A stretch of 64,000 bases of DNA, from positions 992,001 to 1,056,000 of the forward strand of contig OX579637.1 of the NCBI GenBank assembly GCA_951230915.1, given 5' to 3'. This stretch comes from Antitrichia curtipendula (Eukaryota > Streptophyta > Bryopsida > Hypnales > Leucodontaceae). Below are positions 29,541 through 44,466 of the stretch, one piece after another. Every line of letters begins with the position of its first letter. The stretch's first letter is position 1. Under the pieces are notes generated by a model that had not been told where the DNA came from, ran no database searches, and worked only from the letters and a program-made list of their open reading frames with translations. Made by a program: the position numbers and the translations under genes.

Positions 29541-31740
29541 TTTTGAAGGTGACTTGAATAAATTTGAGTAAGTTGTAAACACGCTCTAGTATTTGAATGC
29601 ACATAATTAATTAACCTTTGTATAAGGATTAATGCACCCACACATGAATAAATAAAAATGGGATTTAAACCAGACCTGTATTTTATTAATCCACCCAGTC
29701 ACATCAAATGTCATAGAATTTCATTTTGAAAGTGACTTGAATAAATTTGAGTAAGTTGTAAACACGCTCTAGTATTTGAATGCACATAATTAATTAACCT
29801 TTGTATAAGGATTAATGCACCCACACATGAATAAAAAAAAATGGGAATTAAACCAGACCTGTATTTTATTAATCCACCCAGTCACATCAAATGTCATAGA
29901 ATTTCATTTTGAAAGTGACTTGAATAAATTTGAGTAAGTTGTAAACACGCTCTAGTATTTGAATGTACAAAATTAATTAACCTTTGTATAAGGATTAATG
30001 CACCCACACGTGAACAGAAGAAAATGGGAATCAAACCAGACCTGTACCTTATTAATCCACCCAGTCACATCAAATGTCATAGAACTTCATTTTGAAAGTG
30101 ACTTGAATAAATTTGAGTAAGTTGTAAACACGCTCTAGTATTTGAATGCACATAATTAATTAACCTTTGTATAAGGATTAATGCACCCACACATGAATAA
30201 AAAAAAATGGGAATTAAACCAGACCTGTATTTTATTAATCCACCCAGTCACATCAAATGTCATAGAATTTCATTTTGAAAGTGACTTGAATAAATTTGAG
30301 TAAGTTGTAAACACGCTCTAGTATTTGAATGTACAAAATTAATTAACCTTTGTATAAGGATTAATGCACCCACACGTGAACAGAAGAAAATGGGAATCAA
30401 ACCAGACCTGTACCTTATTAATCCACCCAGTCACATCAAATGTCATAGAACTTCATTTTGAAAGTGACTTGAATAAATTTGAGTAAGTTGTAAACACGCT
30501 CTAGTATTTGAATGCACATAATTAATTAACCTTTGTATAAGGATTAATGCACCCACACATGAATAAAAAAAAATGGGAATTAAACCAGACCTGTATTTTA
30601 TTAATCCACCCAGTCACATCAAATGTCATAGAATTTCATTTTGAAAGTGACTTGAATAAATTTGAGTAAGTTGTAAACACGCTCTAGTATTTGAATGCAC
30701 ATAATTAATTAACCTTTGTATAAGGATTAATGCACCCACACATGAATAAATAAAAATGGGATTTAAACCAGACCTGTATTTTATTAATCCACCCAGTCAC
30801 ATCAAATGTCATAGAATTTCATTTTGAAAGTGACTTGAATAAATTTGAGTAAGTTGTAAACACGCTCTAGTATTTGAATGCACATAATTAATTAACCTTT
30901 GTATAAGGATTAATGCACCCACACATGAATAAAAAAAAATGGGAATTAAACCAGACCTGTATTTTATTAATCCACCCAGTCACATCAAATGTCATAGAAT
31001 TTCATTTTGAAAGTGACTTGAATAAATTTGAGTAAGTTGTAAACACGCTCTAGTATTTGAATGTACAAAATTAATTAACCTTTGTATAAGGATTAATGCA
31101 CCCACACGTGAACAGAAGAAAATGGGAATCAAACCAGACCTGTACCTTATTAATCCACCCAGTCACATCAAATGTCATAGAACTTCATTTTGAAAGTGAC
31201 TTGAATAAATTTGAGTAAGTTGTAAACACGCTCTAGTATTTGAATGCACATAATTAATTAACCTTTGTATAAGGATTAATGCACCCACACATGAATAAAA
31301 AAAAATGGGAATTAAACCAGACCTGTATTTTATTAATCCACCCAGTCACATCAAATGTCATAGAATTTCATTTTGAAAGTGACTTGAATAAATTTGAGTA
31401 AGTTGTAAACACGCTCTAGTATTTGAATGTACAAAATTATTTAATACTTGTGTAAAGATTAATGCAACTACACTTGAACAAAAGCAAATGGGAATTAAAC
31501 CAGACCTGTACTTTATAAATCCACCCAGTCACATCAATTGTCATAGAATTTCATTTTGAAAGTGAGTTGATAAATTTGTGTAAGTTGTAAACACGCTCTA
31601 GTATTTGAATGTACATAATTAATTAACCTTTGTATAAGGATTAATGCACCCACACGTGGATAAAAGAAAATGGGAATCAAACCAGACCTGTACTTTATTA
31701 GTCCGCCCAGTCACATCAAATGTCATAGAACTTCATTTTG
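29541..31740 (+). repeat. Tandem 6-monomer unit, 2 x about 1,098 bp, with internal dimers
   Basis: The private variant CACATGAATAAATAAAAATG followed by GGATTTAAACC occurs at 29,641 and 30,739, 1,098 bp apart. Inside, two alternating monomer types make a dimer pattern of 366 bp: a CACATGAATAAAAAAAAATG type and a CACGTGAACAGAAGAAAATG type. The block is a nested repeat, with dimers inside a hexamer. Confidence 0.85.
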
Positions 31741-33660
31741 AAAGTGACTTGAATAAATTTGAGTAAGTTGTAAACACGCTCTAGTATTTGAATGCACATA
31801 ATTAATTATCCTTTGTATAAGGATTAATGCACCCACACATGAATAAAAAAAAATGGGAATTAAACCAGACCTGTATTTTATTAATCCACCCAGTCACATC
31901 AAATGTCATAGAATTTCATTTTGAAAGTGACTTGAATAAATTTGAGTAAGTTGTAAACACGCTCTAGTATTTGAATGTACAAAATTATTTAATATTTGTA
32001 TAAATAATAATGCACCCACACGTGAATAAAAGCAAATCGGACTTAAACCAGACCTGTACTTTATAAATCCACCCAGTCACATCAATTGTCATAGAATTTC
32101 ATTTTGAAAGTGAGTTGAATAAATTTGTGTAAGTTGTAAACACGCTCTAGTATTTGAATGTACATAATTAATTAACCTTTGTATAAGGATTAATGCACCC
32201 ACACATGAATAAATAAAAATGGGAATTAAACCAGACCTGTATTTTATTAATCCACCCAGTCACATCAAATGTCATAGAATTTCATTTTGAAAGTGACTTG
32301 AATAAATTTGAGTAAGTTGTAAACACGCTCTAGTATTTGAATGTACAAAATTATTTAATATTTGTACAAATAATAATGCATCCACATGTGAATAAAAGCA
32401 AATCGGACTTAAACCAGACCTGTACTTTATAAATCCACCCAGTCACATCAATTGTCATAGAATTTCATTTTGAAAGTGAGTTGAATAAATTTGTGTAAGT
32501 TGTAAACACGCTCTAGTATTTGAATGTACAAAATTATTTAATATTTGTACAAATAATAATGCATCCACACGTGAATAAAAGCAAATCGGACTTAAACCAG
32601 ACCTGTACTTTATAAATCCACCCAGTCACATCAATTGTCATAGAATTTCATTTTGAAAGTGAGTTGAATAAATTTGTGTAAGTTGTAAACACGCTCTAGT
32701 ATTTGAATGTACATAATTAATTAACCTTTGTATAAGGATTAATGCACCCACACATGAATAAATAAAAATGGGAATTAAACCAGACCTGTATTTTATTAAT
32801 CCACCCAGTCACATCAAATGTCATAGAATTTCATTTTGAAAGTGACTTGAATAAATTTGAGTAAGTTGTAAACACGCTCTAGTATTTGAATGTACAAAAT
32901 TATTTAATACTTGTGTAAAGATTAATGCAACTACACTTGAACAAAAGCAAATGGGAATTAAACCAGACCTGTACTTTATAAATCCACCCAGTCACATCAA
33001 TTGTCATAGAATTTCATTTTGAAGTGAGTTGAATAAATTTGTGTAAGTTGTAAACACGCTCTAGTATTTGAATGTACAAAATTATTTAATATTTGTACAA
33101 ATAATAATGCATCCACACGTGAATAAAAGCAAATCGGACTTAAACCAGACCTGTACTTTATAAATCCACCCAGTCACATCAATTGTCATAGAATTTCATT
33201 TTGAAAGTGAGTTGAATAAATTTGTGTAAGTTGTAAACACGCTCTAGTATTTGAATGTACATAATTAATTAACCTTTGTATAAGGATTAATGCACCCACA
33301 CATGAATAAATAAAAATGGGAATTAAACCAGACCTGTATTTTATTAATCCACCCAGTCACATCAAATGTCATAGAATTTCATTTTGAAAGTGACTTGAAT
33401 AAATTTGAGTAAGTTGTAAACACGCTCCAGTATTTGAATGTACAAAATTATTTAATACTTGTGTAAAGATTAATGCAACTACACTTGAACAAAAGCAAAT
33501 GGGAATTAAACCAGACCTGTACTTTATAAATCCACCCAGTCACATCAATTGTCATAGAATTTCATTTTGAAAGTGAGTTGAATAAATTTGTGTAAGTTGT
33601 AAACACGCTCTAGTATTTGAATGTACATAATTAATTAACCTTTGTATAAGGATTAATGCA
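31741..33660 (+). repeat. Array segment with 3-monomer repeats and the TCGGACTTAAACC variant
   Basis: A monomer type with GCAAATCGGACTTAAACC appears near 32,035, 32,400, 32,580 and 33,128. The copies at 32,568 and 33,116 are 548 bp apart, a trimer less one base. The missing base is explained by TTTTGAAGTGAG in place of TTTTGAAAGTGAG near 33,020. Confidence 0.75.
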
Positions 33661-34540
33661 CCCACTCGTGAACAAAAGAAAATGGGAATCAAACCAGACC
33701 TGTACTTTATTAATCCACCCAGTCACATCAAAGGTCATAGAACTTCATTTTGAAAGTGACTTGAATAAATTTGAGTAAGTTGTAAACACGCTCTAGTATT
33801 TGAATGTACAAAATTAATTAACCTTTGTATAAGGATTAATGCACCCACACGTGAACAGAAGAAAATGGAAATCAAACCAGACCTGTACCTTATTAATCCA
33901 CCTAGTCACATCAAATGTCATAGAATTTCATTTTGAAGGTGACTTGAATAAATTTGAGTAAGTTGTAAACACGCTCTAGTATTTGAATGCACATAATTAA
34001 TTAACCTTTGTATAAGGATTAATGCACCCACACATGAATAAATAAAAATGGGATTTAAACCAGACCTGTATTTTATTAATCCACCCAGTCACATCAAATG
34101 TCATAGAATTTCATTTTGAAAGTGACTTGAATAAATTTGAGTAAGTTGTAAACACGCTCTAGTATTTGAATGCACATAATTAATTAACCTTTGTATAAGG
34201 ATTAATGCACCCACACATGAATAAAAAAAAATGGGAATTAAACCAGACCTGTATTTTATTAATCCACCCAGTCACATCAAATGTCATAGAATTTCATTTT
34301 GAAAGTGAGTTGAATAAATTTGAGTAAGTTGTAAACACGCTCTAGTATTTGAATGTACAAAATTAATTAACCTTTGTATAAGGATTAATGCACCCACACG
34401 TGAACAGAAGAAAATGGGAATCAAACCAGACCTGTACCTTATTAATCCACCCAGTCACATCAAATGTCATAGAACTTCATTTTGAAAGTGACTTGAATAA
34501 ATTTGTGTAAGTTGTAATCACGCTCTAGTATTTGAATGTA
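33661..34540 (+). repeat. Copy of 29,271-30,150, offset 4,390 bp (24 monomers)
   Basis: The order of monomers at 29,271-30,150 is repeated here. CACATGAATAAATAAAAATG at 29,641 pairs with 34,031, and the GGTCATAGAACTTC monomer at 29,271 pairs with 33,661. Both comparisons give 4,390 bp. Confidence 0.75.
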
Positions 34541-37080
34541 CAAAATTATTTAATACTTGTGTAAAGATTAATGCAACTACACTTGAACAAAAGCAAATGG
34601 GAATTAAACCTGACCTGTACTTTATAAATCCACCCAGTCACATCAATTGTCATAGAATTTCATTTTGAAAGTGAGTTGAATAAATTTGTGTAAGTTGTAA
34701 ACACGCTCTAGTATTTGAATGTACATAATTAATTAACCTTTGTATAAGGATTAATGCACCCACACGTGGATAAAAGAAAATGGGAATCAAACCAGACCTG
34801 TATTTTATTAGTCCGCCCAGTCACATCAAATGTCATAGAACTTCATTTTGAAAGTGACTTGAATAAATTTGAGTAAGTTGTAAACACGCTCTAGTATTTG
34901 AATGCACATAATTAATTAACCTTTGTATAAGGATTAATGCACCCACACATGAATAAATAAAAATGGGAATTAAACCAGACCTGTATTTTATTAATCCACC
35001 CAGTCACATCAAATGTCATAGAATTTCATTTTGTAAGTGACTTGAATAAATTTGAGTAAGTTGTAAACACGCTCTAGTATTTGAATGTACAAAATTATTT
35101 AATACTTGTGTAAAGATTAATGCAACTACACTTGAACAAAAGCAAATGGGAATTAAACCAGACCTGTACTTTATAAATCCACCCAGTCACATCAATTGTC
35201 ATAGAATTTCATTTTGAAAGTGAGTTGAATAAATTTGTGTAAGTTGTAAACACGCTCTAGTATTTGAATGTACATAATTAATTAACCTTTGTATAAGGAT
35301 TAATGCACCCACACGTGGATCAAAGAAAATGGGAATCAAACCAGACCTGTACTTTATTAGTCCGCCCAGTCACATCAAATGTCATAGAACTTCATTTTGA
35401 AAGTGACTTGAATAAATTTGAGTAAGTTGTAAACACGCTCTAGTATTTGAATGCACATAATTAATTATCCTTTGTATAAGGATTAATGCACCCACACATG
35501 AATAAAAAAAAATGGGAATTAAACCAGACCTGTATTTTATTAATCCACCCAGTCACATCAAATGTCATAGAATTTCATTTTGAAAGTGACTTGAATAAAT
35601 TTGAGTAAGTTGTAAACACGCTCTAGTATTTGAATGTACAAAATTATTTAATATTTGTACAAATAATAATGCATCCACACGTGAATAAAAGCAAATCGGA
35701 CTTAAACCAGACCTGTACTTTATAAATCCACCCAGTCACATCAATTGTCATAGAATTTCATTTTGAAAGTGAGTTGAATAAATTTGTGTAAGTTGTAAAC
35801 ACGCTCTAGTATTTGAATGTACATAATTAATTAACCTTTGTATAAGGATTAATGCACCCACACATGAATAAATAAAAATGGGAATTAAACCAGACCTGTA
35901 TTTTATTAATCCACCCAGTCACATCAAATGTCATAGAATTTCATTTTGAAAGTGACTTGAATAAATTTGAGTAAGTTGTAAACACGCTCTAGTATTTGAA
36001 TGTACAAAATTATTTAATATTTGTATAAATAATAATGCACCCACACGTGAATAAAAGCAAATCGGACTTAAACCAGACCTGTACTTTATTAATCCACCCA
36101 GTCACATTAATGGTCATAGAATTTCATTTTGAAAGTGACTTGAATAAATTTGAGTAAGTTGTAAACACGCTCTAGTATTTGAATGTACAAAATTATTTAA
36201 TATTTGTATAAATATTAATGCACCCATATGTGAATAAAAGCAAATGGGAATCAAACCAGACTTGTACTTTATTAATCCACCCGGTCACATCAAAGGTCAT
36301 AGAATTTTACTTTGAAAGTCACTTGAATAAATTTGTGTAAGTTGTAAACACGCACTAGTATTTGAATATACAAAATTAATTAACCTTTGTATAAGGATTA
36401 ATGCAACTACACTTGAACAAAAGCAAATAGGAATTAAACCACACCTGTACTTTATTAATCCACCCAGTCACATCAAATGTCATAGAATTTCATTTTGAAA
36501 GTGAGTTGAATAAATTTGTGTAAGTTGTAAACACGCTCTAGTATTTGAATGTACAAAATTAATTAACCTTTGTATAAGGATTAATGCAACTACACTTGAA
36601 CAAAAGCAAATAGGAATTAAACCAGACCTGTAATTTATTAGTCCGCCCAGTCACATCAAATGTCATAGAACTTCATTTTGAAAGTGACTTGAATAAATTT
36701 GAGTAAGTTGTAAACACGCTCTAGTATTTGAATGCACATAATTAATTATCCTTTGTATAAGGATTAATGCAACTACACTTGAACAAAAGCAAATAGGAAT
36801 TAAACCAGACCTGTACTTTATTAGTCCGCCCAGTCACATCAAATGTCATAGAACTTCATTTTGAAAGTGACTTGAATAAATTTGAGTATGTTGTAAATAC
36901 GCTCTAGTATTTGAATGTACAAAATTATCTAATATTTGTGTAAAGATTAATGCAACTACACTTGAACAAAAGCAAATGGGAATTAAACCAGACCTGTACT
37001 TTATTAATCCACCCAGTCACATCAGATGTCATAAAATTTCATTTTGAAAGTGACTTGAATAAATTTGAGTAAGTTGTAAA
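34541..37080 (+). repeat. Array segment where A/B hybrid linkers first appear
   Basis: Only satellite is visible. From 36,361 onward class A linkers with CCTTTGTATAAGG run into the class B head CAACTACACTTG, a combination I did not see further left. The TTAGTCCGCCCAG variant (near 35,357, 36,638 and 36,824) is also typical of this stretch. Confidence 0.75.
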
Positions 37081-38410
37081 CACGCTCTAGTATTTGAATG
37101 TACAAAATTATTTAATATTTGTATAAATACTAATGCACGCACACGTGAATAAAAGCAAATGGGAAATAAACCAGACCTGTACTTTACTAATCCACCCAGT
37201 CACATCAAAGGTCATAGAATTTCATTTTGAAAGTGACTTGAATAAATTTGAGTAAGTTGTAAAACACGCTCTAGTATTTGAATGAACAAAAATATTTAAT
37301 ATTAATATAAATATTAATGCACCCACACGTGAACAGAAGAAAATGGGAATCAAACCAGACCTGTACTTTATTAATCCACCCAGTCACATCAAAGGTCATA
37401 GAATTTCATTTTGAAGGTGACTTGAATAAATTTGAGTAAGTTGTAAACACGCTCTAGTATTTGAATGCACATAATTAATTAACCTTTGTATAAGGATTAA
37501 TGCACCCACACGTGAATAAAAGCAAATGGGAATCAAACCAGACCTGTACTTTATTAATCCACCCAGTCACATCAAATGTCATAGAATTTCATTTTGAAAG
37601 TGAGTTGAATAAATTTGTGTAAGTTGTAAACACGCACTAGTATTTGAATGTACAAAATTAATTAACCTTTGTATAAGGATTAATGCAACTACACTTGAAC
37701 AAAAGCAAATAGGAATTAAACCAGACCTGTACTTTATTAATCCACCCAGTCACATCAAATGTCATAGAATTTAATTTTGAAAGTGAGTTGAATAAATATG
37801 TGTAAGTTGTAAACATGCTCTAGTATTTGAGTGCACAAAAAATTTTAATTTTTTAGTGAAATTTAATGCACCCACACGTGGATAAAAGAAAATGGGAATC
37901 AAACCAGACCTGTACTTTATTAATCCGCCCAGTCACATCAAATGTCATAGAACTTCATTTTGACAGTGACTTGAATAAATTTGAGTAAGTTGTAAACACG
38001 CTCTAATATTTGAGTGCACAAAAATATTTAATTTTTTAGTGAAATTTAATGCACCCACACGTGGATAAAAGAAAATGGGAATCAAACCAGACCTGTACTT
38101 TATTAATCCACCCAGCCACATCAAATGTCATAGAACTTCATTTTGAAAGTGACTTGAATAAATTTGAGTAAGTTGTAAACACGCTCTAGTATTTGAATGT
38201 ACAAAATTAATTAACCTTTGTATAAGGATTAATGCACCCACACGTGAACAGAAGAAAATGGGAATCAAACCAGACCTGTACCTTATTAATCCACCTAGTC
38301 ACATCAAATGTCATAGAACTTCATTTTGAAATTGAGTTGAATAAATTTGTGTCAGTTGTAAACACGCTCTAGTATTTGAATGCACAAAAATATTTATTTC
38401 TTTAGTGAAA
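37081..38410 (+). repeat. Source/copy of 41,108-41,527 and 42,300-43,170 (22- and 26-monomer offsets)
   Basis: GTAAAACACGCTCTAG, with one extra A, occurs only near 37,259 and 41,286, at an offset of 4,027 bp. From about 37,540 the match moves to an offset of 4,760 bp: TGTAAGTTGTAAACATGCTC at 37,801 pairs with 42,561. Shared rare variants include AAAAAATTTTAATT and TTTTGACAGTGAC. Confidence 0.8.
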
Positions 38411-38759
38411 TTTAATGCACCCACACATGAATAAAAAAAATTGGGAATTAAACCAGACCTGTATTTTATTAATCCACCCAGTCACATCAAATGTCATAGA
38501 ATTTCATTTTGAAAGTGACTTGAATAAATTTGAGTAAGTTGTAAACACGCTCTAGTATTTGAATGCACATAATTAATTAACCTTTGTATAAGGATTAATG
38601 CACCCACACGTGAACAAAAGAAAATGGGAATCAAACCAGACCTGTACCTTATTAATCCACCCAGTCACATCAAATGTCATAGAACCTCATTTTGAAAGTG
38701 ACTTGAATAAATTTCAGTAAGTTATAAACACGCTGTAGTAGTTGAATGTACATAAATAA

Positions 38760-41070
38760 TTAACCTTTGTATAAGGATTAATGCACCCACACGTGAACAA
38801 AAGAAAATGGGAATCAAACCAGACCTGTACTTTATTAATCCACCCAGTCACATCAAATGTCATAGAATTTCATTTTGAAGGTGACTTGAATAAATTTGAG
38901 TAAGTTGTAAATACGCTCTAGTAGTTGAATGCACATAATTAATTAACCTTTGTATAAGGATTAATGCACCCACACGTGAACAGAAGAAAATGGGAATCAA
39001 ACCAGACCTGTACCTTATTAATCCACCCAGTCACATCAAATGTCATAGAATTTCATTTTGAAGGTGACTTGAATAAATTTGAGTAAGTTGTAAACACGCT
39101 CTAGTATTTGAATGCACATAATTAATTAACCTTTGTATAAGGATTAATGCACCCACACATGAATAAAAAAAATTGGGAATTAAACCAGACCTGTATTTTA
39201 TTAATCCACCCAGTCACATCAAATGTCATAGAATTTCATTTTGAAAGTGACTTGAATAAATTTGAGTAAGTTGTAAACACGCTCTAGTATTTGAATGTAC
39301 AAAATTATTTAATATTTGTATAAATAATAATGCACCCACACGTGAATAAAAGCAAATGGGAATCAAACCAGACCTGTACTTTATTAATCCACCCAGTCAC
39401 ATCAATTGTCATAGAATTTTATTTTGAATGTCACTTGAATAAATTTGTGTAAGTTGTAAACACGCTCTAGTATTTGAATGTACAAAATTATTTAATACTT
39501 GTGTAAAGATTAATGCAACTACACTTGAACAAAAGCAAATGGGAATTAAACCAGACCTGTACTTTATAAATCCACCCAGTCACATCAATTGTCATAGAAT
39601 TTCATTTTGAAAGTGAGTTGAATAAATTTGTGTAAGTTGTAAACACGCTCTAGTATTTGAATGTACATAATTAATTAACCTTTGTATAAGGATTAATGCA
39701 CCCACACGTGAATAAAAAAAAATGGGAATTAAACCAGACCTGTATTTTATTAATCCACCCAGTCACATCAAATGTCATAGAATTTCATTTTGAAAGTGAC
39801 TTGAATAAATTTGAGTAAGTTGTAAACACGCTCTAGTATTTGAATGTACAAAATTATTTAATATTTGTATAAATAATAATGCACCCACACGTGAATAAAA
39901 GCAAATGGGAATCAAACCAGACCTGTAGTTTATTAATCCACCCAGTCACATCAATTGTCATAGAATTTTATTTTGAATGTCACTTGAATAAATTTGTGTA
40001 AGTTGTAAACACGCTCTAGTATTTGAATGTACAAAATTATTTAATACTTGTGTAAAGATTAATGCAACTACACTTGAACAAAAGCAAATGGGAATTAAAC
40101 CAGACCTGTACTTTATAAATCCACCCAGTCACATCAATTGTCATAGAATTTCATTTTGAAAGTGAGTTGAATAAATTTGTGTAAGTTGTAAACACGCTCT
40201 AGTATTTGAATGTACATAATTAATTAACCTTTGTATAAGGATTAATGCACCCACACGTGAACAGAAGAAAATGGGAATCAAACCAGACCTGTACCTTATT
40301 AATCCACCCAGTCACATCAAATGTCATAGAACTTCATTTTGAAGGTGACTTGAATAAATTTGAGTAAGTTGTAAACACGCTCTAGTAGTTGAATGCACAT
40401 AATTAATTAACCTTTGTATAAGGATTAATGCACCCACACATGATTAAAAAAAAATGGGAATTAAACCAGACCTGTATTTTATTAATCCACCCAGTCACAT
40501 CAAATGTCATAAAATTTTATTTTGAAAGTCACTTGAATAAATTTGTGTAAGTTGTAAACACGCTCTAGTATTTGAATGTACAAAATTATTTAATACTTGT
40601 GTAAAGATTAATGCACCCATATGTGAATAAAAGCAAATGGGAATCAAACCAGACTTGTACTTTATTAGTCCGCCCAGTCACATCAAATGTCATAGAACTT
40701 CATTTTGAAAGTGACTTGAATAAATTTGAGTAAGTTGTAAACACGCTCTAGTATTTGAATGCACATAATTAATTAACCTTTGTATAAGGATTAATGCACC
40801 CACACATGAATAAAAAAAAATGGGAATTAAACCAGACCTGTACTTTATTAGTCCGCCCAGTCACATCAAATGTCATAGAACTTCATTTTGAAAGTGACTT
40901 GAATAAATTTGAGTAAGTTGTAAACACGCACTAGTATTTGAATATACAAAATTAATTAACCTTTGTATAAGGATTAATGCAACTACACTTGAACGAAAGC
41001 AAATAGGAATTAAACCACACCTGTACTTTATTAATCCACCCAGTCACATCAAATGTCATAGAATTTCATT
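38760..41070 (+). repeat. Copy 1 of a 12- to 13-monomer block repeated at 44,254-46,564 (offset 5,494 bp)
   Basis: The order of rare monomers is the same in both places. CACATGAATAAAAAAAATTGG at about 39,156 pairs with 44,650. ACCTGTAGTTTATT at 39,921 pairs with 45,415. CTTGAACGAAAGC at about 40,988 pairs with 46,482. The match ends near 41,070, where the spacer changes from GTGACTTG to GTGAGTTG. Confidence 0.8.
39156..40254 (+). repeat. Tandem trimer, 2 x 549 bp
   Basis: A three-monomer block with the rare TTTTATTTTGAATGTCACTTG occurs twice: the CACGTG boxes at 39,339 and 39,888 are 549 bp apart. The same trimer pair is carried along in the distant copy at about 44,650-45,750, so the trimer duplication predates the 5,494-bp copying event. 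Confidence 0.8.
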
Positions 41071-43000
41071 TTGAAAGTGACTTGAATAAATTTGAGTAAG
41101 TTGTAAACACGCTCTAGTATTTGAATGTACAAAATTATTTAATATTTGTATAAATACTAATGCACGCACACGTGAATAAAAGCAAATGGGAAATAAACCA
41201 GACCTGTACTTTACTAATCCACCCAGTCACATCAAAGGTCATAGAATTTCATTTTGAAAGTGACTTGAATAAATTTGAGTAAGTTGTAAAACACGCTCTA
41301 GTATTTGAATGAACAAAAATATTTAATATTAATATAAATATTAATGCACCCACACGTGAACAGAAGAAAATGGGAATCAAACCAGACCTGTACTTTATTA
41401 ATCCACCCAGTCACATCAAAGGTCATAGAATTTCATTTTGAAAGTGACTTGAATAAATTTGAGTAAGTTGTAAACACGCTCTAGTATTTGAATGCACATA
41501 ATTAATTAACCTTTGTATAAGGATTAATGCACCCACACGTGATTAAAAGAAAATGGGAATCAAACCAGACCTGTACTTTATTAATCCACCCAGTCACATC
41601 AAATGTCATAGAACTTCATTTTGAAAGTGAGTTGAATAAATTTGTGTCAGTTGTAAACACGCTCTAGTATTTGAATGCACAAAAATATTTATTTCTTTAG
41701 TGAAATTTAATGCACCCACACGTGAATAAAAGAAAATGGGAATCAAACCAGACCTGTACTTAAATTAATCCACCCAGTCACATTAAATGTCATAGAACTT
41801 CATTTTGAAGGTGACTTGAATAAATTTGAGTAAGTTGTAAACACGCTCTAGTATTTGAATGCACATAATTAATTAACCTTTGTATAAGGATTAATGCACC
41901 CACACGTGAATAAAAGCAAATGGGAATCAAACCAGACCTGTACTTTATTAATCCACCCAGTCACATCAAAGGTCATAGAATTTTATTTTGAAAGTCACTT
42001 GAATAAATTTGTGTAAGTTGTAAACACGCACTAGTATTTGAATATACAAAATTAATTAACCTTTGTATAAGGATTAATGCAACTACACTTGAACAAAAGC
42101 AAATAGGAATTAAACCACACCTGTACTTTATTAATCCACCCAGTCACATCAAATGTCATAGAATTTCATTTTGAAAGTGAGTTGAATAAATTTGTGTAAG
42201 TTGTAAACACGCACTAGTATTTGAATGTACAAAATTAATTAACCTTTGTATAAGGATTAATGCAACTACACTTGAACAAAAGCAAATAGGAATTAAACCA
42301 CACCTGTACTTTATTAATCCACCCAGTCACATCAAATGTCATAGAATTTCATTTTGAAAGTGAGTTGAATAAATTTGTGTAAGTTGTAAACACGCACTAG
42401 TATTTGAATGTACAAAATTAATTAACCTTTGTATAAGGATTAATGCAACTACACTTGAACAAAAGCAAATAGGAATTAAACCAGACCTGTACTTTATTAA
42501 TCCACCCAGTCACATCAAATGTCATAGAATTTAATTTTGAAAGTGAGTTGAATAAATATGTGTAAGTTGTAAACATGCTCTAGTATTTGAGTGCACAAAA
42601 AATTTTAATTTTTTAGTGAAATTTAATGCACCCACACGTGGATAAAAGAAAATGGGAATCAAACCAGACCTGTACTTTATTAATCCGCCCAGTCACATCA
42701 AATGTCATAGAACTTCATTTTGACAGTGACTTGAATAAATTTGAGTAAGTTGTAAACACGCTCTAATATTTGAGTGCACAAAAATATTTAATTTTTTAGT
42801 GAAATTTAATGCACCCACACGTGGATAAAAGAAAATGGGAATCAAACCAGACCTGCACTTTATTAATCCACCCAGCCACATCAAATGTCATAGAACTTCA
42901 TTTTGAAAGTGACTTGAATAAATTTGAGTAAGTTGTAAACACGCTCTAGTATTTGAATGTACAAAATTAATTAACCTTTGTATAAGGATTAATGCACCCA

Positions 43001-44466
43001 CACGTGAACAGAAGAAAATGGGAATCAAACCAGACCTGTACCTTATTAATCCACCTAGTCACATCAAATGTCATAGAACTTCATTTTGAAAGTGAGTTGA
43101 ATAAATTTGTGTCAGTTGTAAACACGCTCTAGTATTTGAATGCACAAAAATATTTATTTCTTTAGTGAAATTTAATGCACCCACACGTGAATAAAAGAAA
43201 ATGGGAATCAAACCAGACCTGTACTTAAATTAATCCACCCAGTCACATTAAATGTCATAGAACTTCATTTTGAAGGTGACTTGAATAAATTTGAGTAAGT
43301 TGTAAACACGCTCTAGTATTTGAATGCACATAATTAATTAACCTTTGTATAAGGATTAATGCACCCACACGTGAACAAAAGAAAATGGGAATCAAACCAG
43401 ACCTGTACCTTATTAATCCACCCAGTCACATCAAATGTCATAGAACCTCATTTTGAAAGTGACTTGAATAAATTTCAGTAAGTTATAAACACGCTGTAGT
43501 AGTTGAATGTACATAAATAATTAACCTTTGTATAAGGATTAATGCACCCACACGTGAACAAAAGAAAATGGGAATCAAACCAGACCTGTACTTTATTAAT
43601 CCACCCAGTCACATCAAATGTCATAGAATTTCATTTTGAAAGTGACTTGAATAAATTTGAGTAAGTTGTAAACACGCTCTAGTATTTGAATGTACAAAAT
43701 TAATTAACCTTTGTATAAGGATTAATGCACCCACACGTGAACAGAAGAAAATGGGAATCAAACCAGACCTGTACCTTATTAATCCACCTAGTCACATCAA
43801 ATGTCATAGAACTTCATTTTGAAAGTGAGTTGAATAAATTTGTGTCAGTTGTAAACACGCTCTAGTATTTGAATGCACAAAAATATTTATTTCTTTAGTG
43901 AAATTTAATGCACCCACACGTGAATAAAAGAAAATGGGAATCAAACCAGACCTGTACTTAAATTAATCCACCCAGTCACATTAAATGTCATAGAACTTCA
44001 TTTTGAAGGTGACTTGAATAAATTTGAGTAAGTTGTAAACACGCTCTAGTATTTGAATGCACATAATTAATTAACCTTTGTATAAGGATTAATGCACCCA
44101 CACGTGAACAAAAGAAAATGGGAATCAAACCAGACCTGTACCTTATTAATCCACCCAGTCACATCAAATGTCATAGAACCTCATTTTGAAAGTGACTTGA
44201 ATAAATTTGAGTAAGTTATAAACACGCTGTAGTAGTTGAATGTACATAAATAATTAACCTTTGTATAAGGATTAATGCACCCACACGTGAACAAAAGAAA
44301 ATGGGAATCAAACCAGACCTGTACTTTATTAATCCACCCAGTCACATCAAAGGTCATAGAATTTCATTTTGAAGGTGACTTGAATAAATTTGAGTAAGTT
44401 GTAAACACGCTCTAGTATTTGAATGCACATAATTAATTAACCTTTGTATAAGGATTAATGCACCCA
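43001..44466 (+). repeat. Tandem tetramer, 2 x 733 bp
   Basis: CACGTGAACAGAAG starts at 43,001, 43,734 and 44,467, spaced 733 bp. Each copy has the same four variants in order: CCTTATTAATCCACCTAG, then GTGTCAGTTG with a TTTATTTCTTTAGTG linker, then ACTTAAATTAATCC, then AGAACCTCATTTTG with TGTAGTAGTTGAATG. ACTTAAATTAATCC adds one base, which explains 733 rather than 732. A dispersed relative begins at 28,176. Confidence 0.88.
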